Source of the DNA: Leptobrachium leishanense
Taxonomy: Eukaryota > Chordata > Amphibia > Anura > Megophryidae
Direction: 5' to 3'
Assembly (NCBI GenBank): GCA_009667805.1
Contig: CM019067.1
Span: 70,016,997-70,080,996, forward strand
DNA: 64,000 nucleotides
The notes beneath the pieces were generated by a model. That model was not told the DNA's origin. It saw only the letters and a program-made list of their open reading frames with translations, and made no database searches. Below, in pieces: positions 53,201 through 62,394 of the stretch (within the stretch, counting starts at the first letter, position 1; each line of letters starts with the position of its first letter). The translations under genes and the position numbers were made by a program.

Positions 53201-55159
53201 AGTAGCCGCTTGAATATGGGCACCCCTGTAGTGACCTCATTTGAAAGCCTAGTAACGAGAGGTTCAAGCACTTCGGGAGCAATATCCCAATTGTATAGTC
53301 TTCTCCTTCGCCCGTCTCTCGAGCGTCAGTGCTCGTACCAACATCAATGGGAATTAGACCTGGGTCGCCAATTTTCCCGGGAGGAATGGGAGGCGATAAC
53401 GGAGTCCTCGATGGGGATAACGACATGTATTTTGATCAAAGAAAATTGTTACAAGGTACTCTCCAGGTGGTACCTAGACCCGGCCCGACTACAGAAAATA
53501 TATCCCACACTCACTGGCTTGTGTTCTAGAGGCTGTGGCCAACGAGGTTCGTTTTATCACATGTGGTGGGAGTGTGGGCTGGTAACTGTCCTGTGGTCTT
53601 CAGTTTTTGCAATGATCTCCCGTGCCTTGGGTCTGGCAGTCTCTCCTGATCCCGCTCTGGCTCTTCTCAATAGTCCGTCTAGACGACATGGTCTATCGCG
53701 TCCCTCTCTTCGACTGACACACCGTATTTGTACGTCAACCCGCATTTGTATAGCCCGATCCTGGAAACGAGACCTTCCCTCACTACCGGAGATAGTTGCG
53801 AAAGTGTGGTTTTTATATAAAATGGAACGCCTAACAGCACAATTACATGACACGCTCCAACAATGCACAAAGCTCTGGGATCCATGGGTTACGTCGCAGA
53901 CTCTGACGTAATCGAGTATAGTAATGTGGGACACTGAGACCTTGATTTAAAGTTGGTTTTTTTTTTTTATTATTATTATTTTATTTTTTCTCTTCTTTTT
54001 TGGTATTATTTCTGTTGTTAATAAAGTTGTTATTATGTATAATTCGCAGGCTCTCTCGAGGTACCGTTATGCCTCAGGGAAAGGAAACAGGTTCAGTTTT
54101 CCTTTATAAGTCTACTCTTGTTCCTGATTTCCTGAGATTATGCACCGTTCTATGAGCTTTCATGAGTGCCTTATTGTTGTATTACTGAAAATCCAATAAA
54201 AATTATTTTCAAAAAAATAAATAAAACTGTGGATATAGCAGAAACAACAGAAATCCGCCATTTTGTTTTGAAATTTGCATCTAAAGCGTTCAATAATGAC
54301 ACTGCTGCAGCAAACTGAATTGCTGCGCTGCAACAATTCAGCAGCTGCTGAGGATGTATTGAAGGCGGTTCTGTTTGGATGCACTTTCAGAACAACTACA
54401 TGTCCCATCCTACCACTTAGCAGAGACGCAGAGATTTTTATTGATTCGCAGATGGGAGCCAATATTGGGCAAGCTGCGGGTCTTCTCGTATGCATCACTC
54501 AATCACAACCTCCCCCCCACAACACACTACAGACTACACACAGTGCCAAAAGAAATCCAGCATTGTAACTTCATCTACATACATCAAATGTCACAATTTT
54601 CACGAATACGTAAAATCACAAAAAGGAAGAGCTATGGCAAAAATGCATGTATGACGAGTCGTGAAAACGCAAAGCTATACACAATCACATTGCATGAAAA
54701 AAGGACTAGATAAATTAACATATTTCTGTGCACATTAGCACATGCAAGCACATTATTATTATTATACAGGATTTATATAGCGCCAACAGTTTGCGCAGCG
54801 CTTTACAATATAACGTGACACTTACGTTTGGCTATGACACGCCGGATGTGCCTCAGCTGCCCCTGCTCGCGCACTTTAAGGTCGGACCAGCGTTTTCGGA
54901 GCTGGTCCTTCGTCCGGTCTTTCCCAAATAATTCCGCGATGGTGGTGCGTAGCTTATCTAGGATACGGTCCTTGCGCGCATTATTCTTTCTGCCGTAAGG
55001 GCCCTTACGGCAGTCATAATCTTTAAGATCAAAGATGCGGACCAGCTCCAACATCTCGTCAAATGCCATGTTGCTGGCCCGCTTCTTCCTGGGTGTCTCT
55101 GGGGTGGAAGCAGATGAGGAGGTGTCCGAATGGGACTCTCTGTCTCTTCCTTCAGCCAT
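50269..55159 (-). CDS. Myb/SANT-like DNA-binding protein (four exons)
   Basis: The exons are 55159-54826, 50769-50689, 50598-50527 and 50429-50269, totalling 648 nt or 215 residues. Every junction is GT-AG, every intron is phase 1 and the frame stays open to TGA. The start ATG at 55159 opens MAEGRDRESH. Residues about 34-105 form a trihelix Myb/SANT-like domain (DEMLELVRIFD, CRKGPYGRKN, then QLRKRWSDLK). Exons 2-3 encode an Ala/Pro/Glu-rich linker. Exon 4 encodes a predicted helical C-terminus (ELRLAVTTIDAIQELLQELR) as seen in transposon Myb proteins and MSANTD-like host proteins. Intron 1 holds a 3.1-kb L1. Such proteins accompany PIF/Harbinger transposases (family knowledge), yet the surrounding ends here look hAT-like. 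Confidence 0.85.
50826..50880 (+). repeat. Tc1-type terminus fragment
   Basis: ACAATATATTGCCGAAAGTA followed by TTGCGACACCCCTCC resembles the Tc1 terminal repeat seen at 35096. No transposase is adjacent. It lies in intron 1 of the Myb-like gene. Confidence 0.5.
51142..54218 (+). mobile_element. 5'-truncated L1-clade (Tx1-like) LINE
   Basis: Target duplication of about 22 bp (AAAACTGTGGATATARCAGA) at 51121-51141 and about 54222-54242, with one mismatch. Begins inside the linker upstream of RT (RGELNSLQTERALGDLRRVG), contains the whole RT and C-terminal region, and ends in a short 3' UTR and CAAAAAAATAAATAA. The duplication is well preserved, so insertion was recent relative to most other elements here. 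Confidence 0.92.
51434..53911 (+). CDS. L1-type ORF2 reverse transcriptase (5'-truncated)
   Basis: 825 open codons. [16 protein letters not shown] (about residues 37-52), [20 protein letters not shown] (98-117), [15 protein letters not shown] (163-177), [20 protein letters not shown] (222-241), catalytic FADD (267-270), [12 protein letters not shown] and QYLGVYL. Then the long C-terminal region, with a Cys/His cluster ([20 protein letters not shown], about residue 700) of the L1 type. The endonuclease is absent. A stop (TAG at about 51426) and a frameshift near 51335 separate it from upstream codons, but the RT itself looks undamaged. Confidence 0.92.
   Translation: [825 protein letters not shown]
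54752..54811 (-). repeat. LINE/SINE tail fragment
   Basis: (ATT)n followed by TTTATATAGCGCCAACAGTT is the reverse complement of the tail of the LINE at 30936-32155. Only the tail is present, inside intron 1 of the Myb-like gene. Confidence 0.7.
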
Positions 55160-55669
55160 GATAAATAATTTCTATATTTTTTGGCAATTGTCAAAACTCT
55201 CTACAAAAATGGCTCAATAAAGTTACGACATCCGCGTGCGTGCGCATGCGCGACCCGCGGACGAATCGGATCCGACCCCATTCCGAAGGAATTTTCGTAT
55301 CGACAGAATTATCGGATCATTGGAAACAAAAAAAACAAGTGATACGCATTTACAAATACAAAATTTACAGAATCAGCGATATAACCGATAATAGTTAAAT
55401 ATACGATGTCCAGAATTTACCGAAATGGAACCGAAATCACGAATGGAACCAAAATCATGAATAGAGCGAAAATAAATTTCGATTTGACACATTTCAAGTC
55501 CATTCGAAAATTCCGAAAATATTTTGTTTCAGCTCGGAAAACTTTTCGGATCTGCCATTTTCGGATCTAAAAATTTTCGGAAAATCAGCCAGATCCGAAA
55601 ACACGAATCGGGAAATTTCGTGAAAATTCCGAAATTCCGAAACCCGAAACGCACATCCCTAGCTCTTAG

Positions 55670-56100
55670 GGTTACTGTGATGAGAGTCACTTTGAACTTG
55701 TGGTACATGGACCTAGAGATGCATTTGTGAAGTGCAGGTCAGATGTTCAATATTATTTCCCCAACCTCTCCTATGATGAAGTCTCCCTGTACCTACAATT
55801 CTAGGTGCAGAGTGTTTGTGTTGTTATGTATGAATACTCTTATTATTAATATTGTTATTGTATATGCTTATCTGTTATGGCGAATATGATTACTGTGTAG
55901 GTCACTTTCCAACTCCCTCTATCTAGGATGTGTTTACATCTGTGAAAGGTTTGAAGGATCTTTGATTGTCTGTCTTATTTGGAAAACATTGCCCATTATC
56001 AGATAATCTAATTCGGAATCCCCTCTTTATCCCCACACTCTACTATTGTTCTGTTTTGTTGGGATATTTTATGATGCGTCTTGGTGTCCAGAGTTAATTC
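55670..56100. other. Unannotated interval
   Basis: Anonymous AT-rich sequence between two hAT insertions. Nothing supported. Confidence 0.4.
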
Positions 56101-56108
56101 AATTATAC

Positions 56109-56290
56109 CAGTGTTTCCCAAACCTGTCCTCAGGACCCTTAACCAGGCCAGAATTTGCAGATCGCCTTGGGAAAAAGAAGACTGAATCCTGCAATCACTG
56201 AACAGCAAATCATATCACATGTGCTGTGCGTCAGATATCTATCAAACCTGGCAAGGCAGAGGGTCCTGAGGACAGGTTTGGGAAACACTG
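56109..56290. mobile_element. 182-bp hAT nonautonomous element
   Basis: The left end CAGTGTTTCCCAAACCTGTC is mirrored by GACAGGTTTGGGAAACACTG at the right. An 8-bp duplication AATTATAC/AATTATAA (one mismatch) is at 56101-56108 and 56291-56298. No ORF. Confidence 0.92.
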
Positions 56291-56359
56291 AATTATAACA
56301 AACGGAACAAAATGCACATATCTGCTAACTGGCATCTTCACACCTGGTGGTATCTGTAA

Positions 56360-56810
56360 GGCCAGCATCAGACGAACGTAGTGATCACGTCTGTTTTGCC
56401 GCAAAGTTTAACATCCGTCGTAGCATAGAATCATGAGCAATAGAGACCCACACATGAAGTACATACGCACCGAACTGTGCACACACAATGCACGTGGCAA
56501 ATGGCGCAAGTTAGGCAAGAACGTAAAACCGCTTGACGGACGAGCATATTGCGCCGTAGCGTTTTGTGTGAGTGATGAGGAGATTGCAGACGCAGCGCAT
56601 TTGCGACGTCCAGCACCTTGACGCACACAATGGCTTTTCATATCCTTTTCAAATTTTTATAATTTTTCCTATTCATTTTGTTTCCCAATTTTTTTCTACG
56701 TCCGTCAACAAAAATGGACCGTGAAGTGTCTACAGTATCTTCTGTCAGTACGTACGTCTGTTGTGCACGCACGCATAGTGCGCTCTGACTGCGTTCGTCT
56801 GACATTAGCC
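56360..56810. mobile_element. Nonautonomous DNA transposon, family A copy 6
   Basis: The left end GGCCAGCATCAGACGAACGT faces the right end CGTTCGTCTGACATTAGCC. The flanks are TAA at the left and TTA at the right. It is closest in interior to copy 1 (255-703), with the ACGTACGTC-type blocks, so these two form a subgroup. Confidence 0.82.
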
Positions 56811-56885
56811 TTAAAACTACTGGTACTGGGTTACCAAAAGTGGGGATTCTTGAAGGATAGGGTTTGAATTAATAATAATAAAAAT

Positions 56886-58311
56886 TAGGGATGCACCGAT
56901 ACCACTTTTTTAAGACCGAGTACGAGTACCGATACTTTTGTTCAAGTACTCACCGATACCAAGTACCGAAACTTTTATTTTATGTCACGTGACGCTTTCC
57001 AATAAGAACAGACCTCATATAAAGTCCCCAGGTCTCATAGATATGCCCCCCCAGCTCATGGATATGCCCCCCAGCTCATGGATATGCCCCCCAGCTCATG
57101 GATTTGCCCCCCATCTCATGGATATTGCCCCAGCTCATGCATTTGCCCCCAGCTCATGGATATTGCCCCCAGTTCATGGATACTGCCCCAGCTCATGGAT
57201 TTGCCCCCAGCTCATGGATTTGCCCCCAGCTCATGGATTTGCCCCCCAGCTCATGGATATTGCCCCCCAGCCCATGGATTTGCCCCCAACTCATGGATAT
57301 TGCCCCCAGCTCATGGATACTGCCCCAGGTCATGGATTTGCCCCCCAGCTCATGGATATGCCCCCCAGCTCATGGATATTGCCCCCCAGCTCATGGATAT
57401 TGCCCCCCAGCTCATGGATTTGCCCCAGCTCATGGATTTGCCCCCCAGCTCATGGATTTGCCCCCCAGCTCATGGATATTGCCCCCCAGCTCATGGATTT
57501 GCCCCAGCTCATGGATTTGCCCCCCAGCTCATGGATATTGCCTCCCAGCTCATGGATAATGCCCCCAGCTCCTGGATCTGCCCCAGCTCGTGGATATGGC
57601 CCCCCAGCGTGGATAATGCCCCCCATCTCGTGGATAATGCCCCCCAGCTCGTGGATACTGCCCCCAGCACATGGATTTGCCCCCCTCCCCCCTCCGCTCA
57701 TACTTACCTTCCTTTAGCGACGCCGGGAAAGTCTTCGCGCGCGCTCCTTGGAAAGTCCCCAGCCACGACCACGTGGGACCATGTGATCGCGGCTGGGGTC
57801 CTTCCAACGAGCGCACGCGCGGAAACTTTCCCGGCATCGCTCAGGAAGGTAAGTATGAGCGGAGAGCATCTGCAGGGCCTGTCCGAATGCTCTATCGGCA
57901 TTCGGACAGGCCCTGCAGCTGGTCTCCTCACTTTGTTTATACTTACCTTCCTTAGCGACGCCGGGAAAGTTCCCGCGCGTGCGCTCGTTGGAAGGACCCC
58001 AGCCGCGATCACATGGTCCCACGTGGCCGTGGCTGGGGAGCTTCCAAGGAGCGCACGCGCGCGAAGACTTTCCCGGCGGTGCCCAGGAAGGTAAGTATAA
58101 AACAATGCGGAGAGCAGCTGCAGGGCCTGTCCGAATGCCGATAGAGCATTCGGACAGCCGCCCCAGACCCTCGGATGCCGGCAAGCCGGCTCAATGCCGG
58201 CTTACGGTATCGGAAAAAAATATCGGGGGTACTGCAGGAGTACCAAGTACTCCTGCAGTACCCGGTATCAGCACCGATATCGATACTAGTATTGGTATCG
58301 GTGCAACCCTA
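56886..58311 (+). mobile_element. hAT nonautonomous element, copy 2, with minisatellite
   Basis: The left end TAGGGATGCACCGATACCAC faces the right end GGTATCGGTGCAACCCTA. A perfect 8-bp duplication ATAAAAAT is at 56878-56885 and 58312-58319. Same internal order as copy 1, inverted. Minisatellite at 57040-57690, then the GC-rich palindromic modules. No transposase. Confidence 0.93.
57040..57690 (-). repeat. Minisatellite in hAT copy 2
   Basis: About 30 units of 19-22 bp, complementary in type to the copy 1 array (TTGCCCCCCAGCTCATGGAT). Unit order differs in detail from copy 1. Produces spurious 153-338-codon frames of LMDLPPSSWI-type repeats. Confidence 0.92.
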
Positions 58312-58319
58312 ATAAAAAT

Positions 58320-59340
58320 AAATAATTGTTATGTACCTAAATTGTGACTGGGACTGAAGATAAAGCGCTGAAAGAAAAAATGACATGCACCAGTGTGTAA
58401 GACCAAAAGTGCAATTTATTCAGGGCATCATAGCTACAGGGGAAAACAACATTTTGATGCTTAGGCATGTTTGCAGATATATGACTGACCTCACTTCACA
58501 TGGACAAAGATTAATGCGGAACCTTTTCGGCGTTTCCTTATATTCTCAAAATATCAGATGGACTTAAGCCTCACACAATACATACATACCATTCCAAAGA
58601 ATAGGAGGTTTCCAGTAACAAAGTAACATTTGCATTAATGAAACTGGTTGTTTAAGAGCAGCACGTATTTTTAATGAAGGTGCTGTATCTCAAATGAAAT
58701 ACATAGATCCTGATAAAGTGCATTGTGTATCCTTATATGACTGGTATGCGTTTACCATTATTCTAAGACAATACAGTTTATACATTATCCTGTGCAAAAA
58801 AAAACAGACAGATGCTGTTGCTAGGCAACAATGCATGGCCTACTTGGTACCCTCCTTATGAACCAATGGCTAACTGGCTTCATCTTGCTGTGTGCATGCC
58901 ACACATGGGGACCTTGTAGCTCTCTCAATAATTAATTATCTACCTAGAAGACTTAGATTTTTACATTGCTGGAGTCCTTCTACTGACACTAACAACAGCT
59001 ACATACTGTTTCGTGATCATAAAGACCAACAGCGCAGTTATAAGTATAACATCAGTGATAATATCGTCCGCCCAGGGTGTCATATACATCTGTATTTGTC
59101 CTCAATCATAGAATAAGCACATATTGTAGACACGTGCAGTGCTTGCATAACGTGTTAAATATTTAAATAGCTTTATTGACAGGGCACGGTGGGTCTTCCA
59201 ATTTGACAACCTTTGCTGCTTAATTTACTGCATCTAAATCATGAATATGAATGCCATTAATTATTTACTTGGTATAACCCATAAAGAAGAAAATCTATTT
59301 TTTCCAATGCTATAATGAATACTACAGTAGATCTATTTGC
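58320..59340. other. Unannotated interval
   Basis: AT-rich anonymous sequence. No element termini or gene signals recognised. Confidence 0.4.
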
Positions 59341-59341
59341 A

Positions 59342-59345
<4 letters not shown>

Positions 59346-59374
<29 letters not shown>
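59346..59374. repeat. (TA)n microsatellite
   Basis: About 14 uninterrupted AT/TA dinucleotides. Confidence 0.95.
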
Positions 59375-59376
<2 letters not shown>

Positions 59377-59379
59377 TCA

Positions 59380-59753
59380 TAGTCAAACACAAGTACAAAT
59401 ATAGAATGCAACATTCTTACCTTTACATGTCTTCAACTGCAGAAATTGTGTAGAAAATAACAGTAATCTGATTATTAACTGAAGCTTAAATGATTGGTAT
59501 CTGTGAATCAGATGCCTGAGTGAATTTAAGAGGCAGACAATGTCAGTGTTCCCCAACCAGACAGCAGCTGCTGTTTCTGGCTTTTTTTTTTTCCTCCATC
59601 CTTTGTCACGCCTGTCTATGGCTCTTTTTTCCCCTTTTTTTTCTTGCTCAAACTTTATTGATTTGAGTAACATGCAAACGTGCAAAAGACAAGCCATAAG
59701 GCTGAACTGGAAATAGTTGCACGCTCGCGCTTGTGTTGTACAGCAGACGTGGT
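59380..59753. other. Unannotated interval
   Basis: No element boundary. The minus-strand 134-codon frame (59383-59787) runs across the edge of a family I element and lacks a domain. Confidence 0.4.
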
Positions 59754-60330
59754 GTTTTAATTCAATATCTAATAAACCGTTTATCATTTTAATCTGCAGT
59801 AAAAAGTCTATTTTTAGATATTTTTTTAGGATCTTTTAGGCATTTTTTGGGATTTTATTGTTAAATGTTTTCAGGGTTTTTTTTAATTGTTTTTTTTCAT
59901 CTTTCTGTAACAGACCTTTTTATTATCATTCATTGGATCTTATTTGTAAAGTAGTTTTTTGCAAACAGCGATTCAAATTTCAAGCTTTCAAGCAAACTGT
60001 TTTGTTTTTTCACCCCGTTCATCTGCGTGTTGGCTTTTTCCAGCGGCTGCTCTGCACTGTGATCAGCGGCTGCTCGGATTTTTATGGCGTGTTCGGCCTG
60101 GCTTTTGCGGCGGTTTCTGGTTTTTGGTGAGTTTTTGGTGAATGTTTGAGTATTCGGTGAGTGTTCGGCAAGTGTTCTGTGAGTTTGCGGTGAGTTTTCC
60201 CTGCACTACGGGGGCCATGCGATGCTTGCTGAATACACCGCAGGGTCGGCGAACTAGGAATCGCCAAATCGCGGGGAACGAAAAGTCACCTAACGTGCGG
60301 TGACTTTTCGGATCTCTCGGAATAACCCTG
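59754..60330 (+). mobile_element. Family I element, truncated copy 4
   Basis: Starts mid-element (TTCAATATCTAATAAACCG) and runs to an intact right terminus GGAATAACCCTG, with the T-rich centre and the GTTCGGCCTGGCTTTTGCGG block. The left third is missing. Confidence 0.75.
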
Positions 60331-60339
60331 TAAGTCTTA

Positions 60340-60521
60340 CAGGGTTATTCAGAGAGCGGTGAAAAGCAGGAGAATGACTGGAGAACTGAAAATTCTAGGT
60401 CAAAATAGCCAATTCGGAAAGTGAGATAAATGGGAGAATTTTTTTGGTTTGGCTATTTTAACCTAGAATTTTCCATTCTCCAGTCATTCTCCTGCTTTTC
60501 ACCACTCTCTGAATAACCCTG
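60340..60521. mobile_element. Family III hairpin element, copy 1
   Basis: CAGGGTTATTCAGAGAGCGG at the left is mirrored at the right, with TTA on both sides (60337-60339 and 60522-60524). Arms of about 75 bp pair almost completely (AAAGCAGGAGAATGACTGGA and its inverse) around AGTGAGATAAATGGGAG. Confidence 0.87.
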
Positions 60522-60548
60522 TTAGTGTGTTTTTTTGGGGTAGGTCTT

Positions 60549-60687
60549 TTAGGAAGAATTGCTAGGAGAATGAACAATCTAGACCAAATAGCTGATTTGG
60601 AAAGTGAGATAAATGGGAGAATTTTTCTGGTTTGGCTATTTTGACCTAGAATTTTCACTGGTTTTCACCTCTCTCTGAATAACCCTG
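60549..60687. mobile_element. Family III element, truncated copy 2
   Basis: Lacks the left terminus. Contains GGAAAGTGAGATAAATGGGA and the right end CTCTCTGAATAACCCTG. Confidence 0.7.
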
Positions 60688-60964
60688 TAGGTCTTATTTT
60701 CAGGGTAGGTCTTTTATTTTTATTTTTTTAATGAACAACATACATTTATTCAAATACAATCATGTCATCTTCTTCTGGAACAACACCGGTATGTTTTCAC
60801 TACCTATCAATTCCTCACAGGCGGTGTGCATCTGGTATCACTCTGCCTGTGACAGGAGCTGACGCGAGAGGAAGCATCGGCTTATGCGGCTCTGCTTCCT
60901 CCGGTGCCGCTTCACTTTCTCTGGCGCCAGCATTGCAGCATTATTTCTCCCCTGCGGCTAGAGC

Positions 60965-61160
60965 ACAGCCATGCAATCCGTCCCAGTCACATAACGCAGC
61001 CCGAGCGAAGCCATGACACCCAATCGCATAGTCCCAGTCACATAACACAGCCATGACATGCCATCCACCCGCTCACATAACGCAGCCATGACATGCCATC
61101 CACCCGCTCACATAATGCAGCCAATGACATGCCATCCACCCACTCACATAATGCAGCCTC
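60965..61160 (+). repeat. Tandem repeat, about 37-bp unit
   Basis: Units of the form CACATAACGCAGCCATGACA followed by TGCCATCCACCCGCT, about five copies with decay at the left. Not coding. Confidence 0.85.
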
Positions 61161-61214
61161 TGGCGCCGGCATCGCTAATTCTCCCCCGCGGCTCCTCAAG
61201 TTGGTCTCAACTAG

Positions 61215-61396
61215 CAGGGTTATTCAGAGAGCGGTGAAAAGCAGGAGAATGACTGGAGAATGGAAAAGTCTAGGTCAAAATAACCAAACCAGAAAAATTC
61301 TCCCATTTATCTCATTTTCCAAATCGTCTATTTTGACCTAGAATTTTCCATCCTCCAGTCATTCTCCTGATTTTCACCGCTCTCTGAATAACCCTG
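61215..61396. mobile_element. Family III hairpin element, copy 3
   Basis: Same termini as copy 1, TAG on both sides (61212-61214 and 61397-61399). Nearly full-length inverted repeat with the ACCAGAAAAATTCTCCCATT centre. Confidence 0.87.
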
Positions 61397-61399
61397 TAG

Positions 61400-61494
61400 G
61401 TCTTATTTTCGGGGTAGGTCTTATATTTTTTGACCCCCAAAAAACACACTAGGTACAATTTTAGGGGTAGGTCCTATTTTCGGGGAAACACAGT
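61400..61494 (-). repeat. Dispersed repeat terminus
   Basis: On the minus strand it begins TACTGTGTTTCCCCGAAAAT and contains the GACCTACCCC block twice. The plus-strand block GGGGTAGGTCTT recurs at 60538 and 60704. It appears to be part of a vertebrate MITE, split by family III copies. Confidence 0.45.
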
Positions 61495-61496
61495 AG

Positions 61497-61968
61497 GAGG
61501 TGAAATCATTAAAAATGTGTCTAATAAAAAGGTCCGTTACAAAAACATCTTTAAAAAAACGAACATGTTGTCGAAAGAAATACAAAAAAATTAAAAAAGG
61601 TCTTTTAAAAAAAAATTAAACTTTTTAGTTAAAAAGATTAAAAGCTATTACTTTTTTACATTGAAACCTTTGGGATTCGCCTGTTTAAACCTGTTGAATT
61701 GAAACACCAAAAATCTGAACATTTTGTCAGAAATTCGGTGCAATTCAGTGTTGTGTGAATAGAAGACACAATAGTCTACTATGGGAAATTTCAGTGCCAC
61801 TGAATTGCGTAGACGTGCATTGTATTTTGCTGTCAATTCCATCGTATTGGGTAAATTGACAGCTTAGTGAACAGACAAATTGACCCAAAAGTGCATCGAA
61901 CTGCGAAATTCATTGTTCAGTGCAATTCGGGGCCGATTCGGAGGTTAGTGAGTAACCCCTTTATAGTT
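61497..61968. mobile_element. Nonautonomous DNA element, family II copy 4
   Basis: The right end GGCCGATTCGGAGGTTAGTG and the A/T-rich centre followed by TTTGGGATTCGCCTGTTTAA match copy 2. The left end is eroded. Confidence 0.6.
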
Positions 61969-62394
61969 ATTAATGGCTGACTTTTTTCACTATTGTATAG
62001 TTGACAGGTTTTAGATTGCCACCTAAACCCTTGACATTGGAAAATGAGCTTAAAATGTAATGGCCGGGGCGTGGCTGGACGACGAGGTGAGACGATGCAG
62101 AGTGTAGGGGCTTTGTCCCAAACTGGACTTTAGGGGTGTATAGCCCCCTTTTCCATGGATGTTTTACCCTCACCTTGACCCCGTTAAATGTGCTGGATGC
62201 CCCCACGGTTCGAACTAAATTATCCAGGTAGATTCGTGACCGTGACGAGGGTCCCTTTGGGTCTATGGCTAATGGGCCAGTCCAGCGGCCATTTTGATGG
62301 CAGTGTGGTGGTATTACTTCTGGGTACCCTGCCAACCTAAGCATCTGCGACTCCTACGCAGTCCCGGGATGGTGTCTCTACGACGCAGATGAGA
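61969..62394. other. Unannotated, moderately GC-rich interval
   Basis: Contains ATGGCCGGGGCGTGGCTGGA and GCGGCCATTTTGATGGCAGT, words that recall amphibian LINE 5' ends, but no protein domain is readable in the 124-codon minus frame (62344-61970). Confidence 0.3.

Larger units (their letters stand above)
46348..55661 (-). mobile_element. hAT-like element carrying a Myb/SANT-like gene, with nested insertions
   Basis: The left end TAGGCTTGTGCACCGATTTT faces the right end ACCCGAAACGCACATCCCTA. A perfect 8-bp duplication GCTCTTAG is at 46340-46347 and 55662-55669. Subterminal regions pair as well: TTTTTCGGATCCGATAATTC near 46790 mirrors ATTATCGGATC near 55305. It holds a four-exon Myb/SANT-like gene (50269-55159). 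It has been hit by a piggyBac-like element, a CR1 and an L1, which together account for about 5.5 kb, leaving about 3.8 kb of original element. No hAT transposase is visible. Confidence 0.8.

Noticed and set aside
57078..58094. 338-codon open frame rich in PPSSW and AHG repeats
   Set aside because: It is a translation of the hAT minisatellite and flanking palindromes. Equivalent frames exist on both strands and in the other copy, with no start or splice context.
60965..61160. CRISPR-like regularly spaced repeats
   Set aside because: Units are directly abutting imperfect 37-bp tandem repeats without unique spacers, in vertebrate DNA.
61970..62344. 124-codon minus-strand frame
   Set aside because: No domain. 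Adjacent to repeat material, with words resembling LINE 5' ends, but not enough to call a gene.
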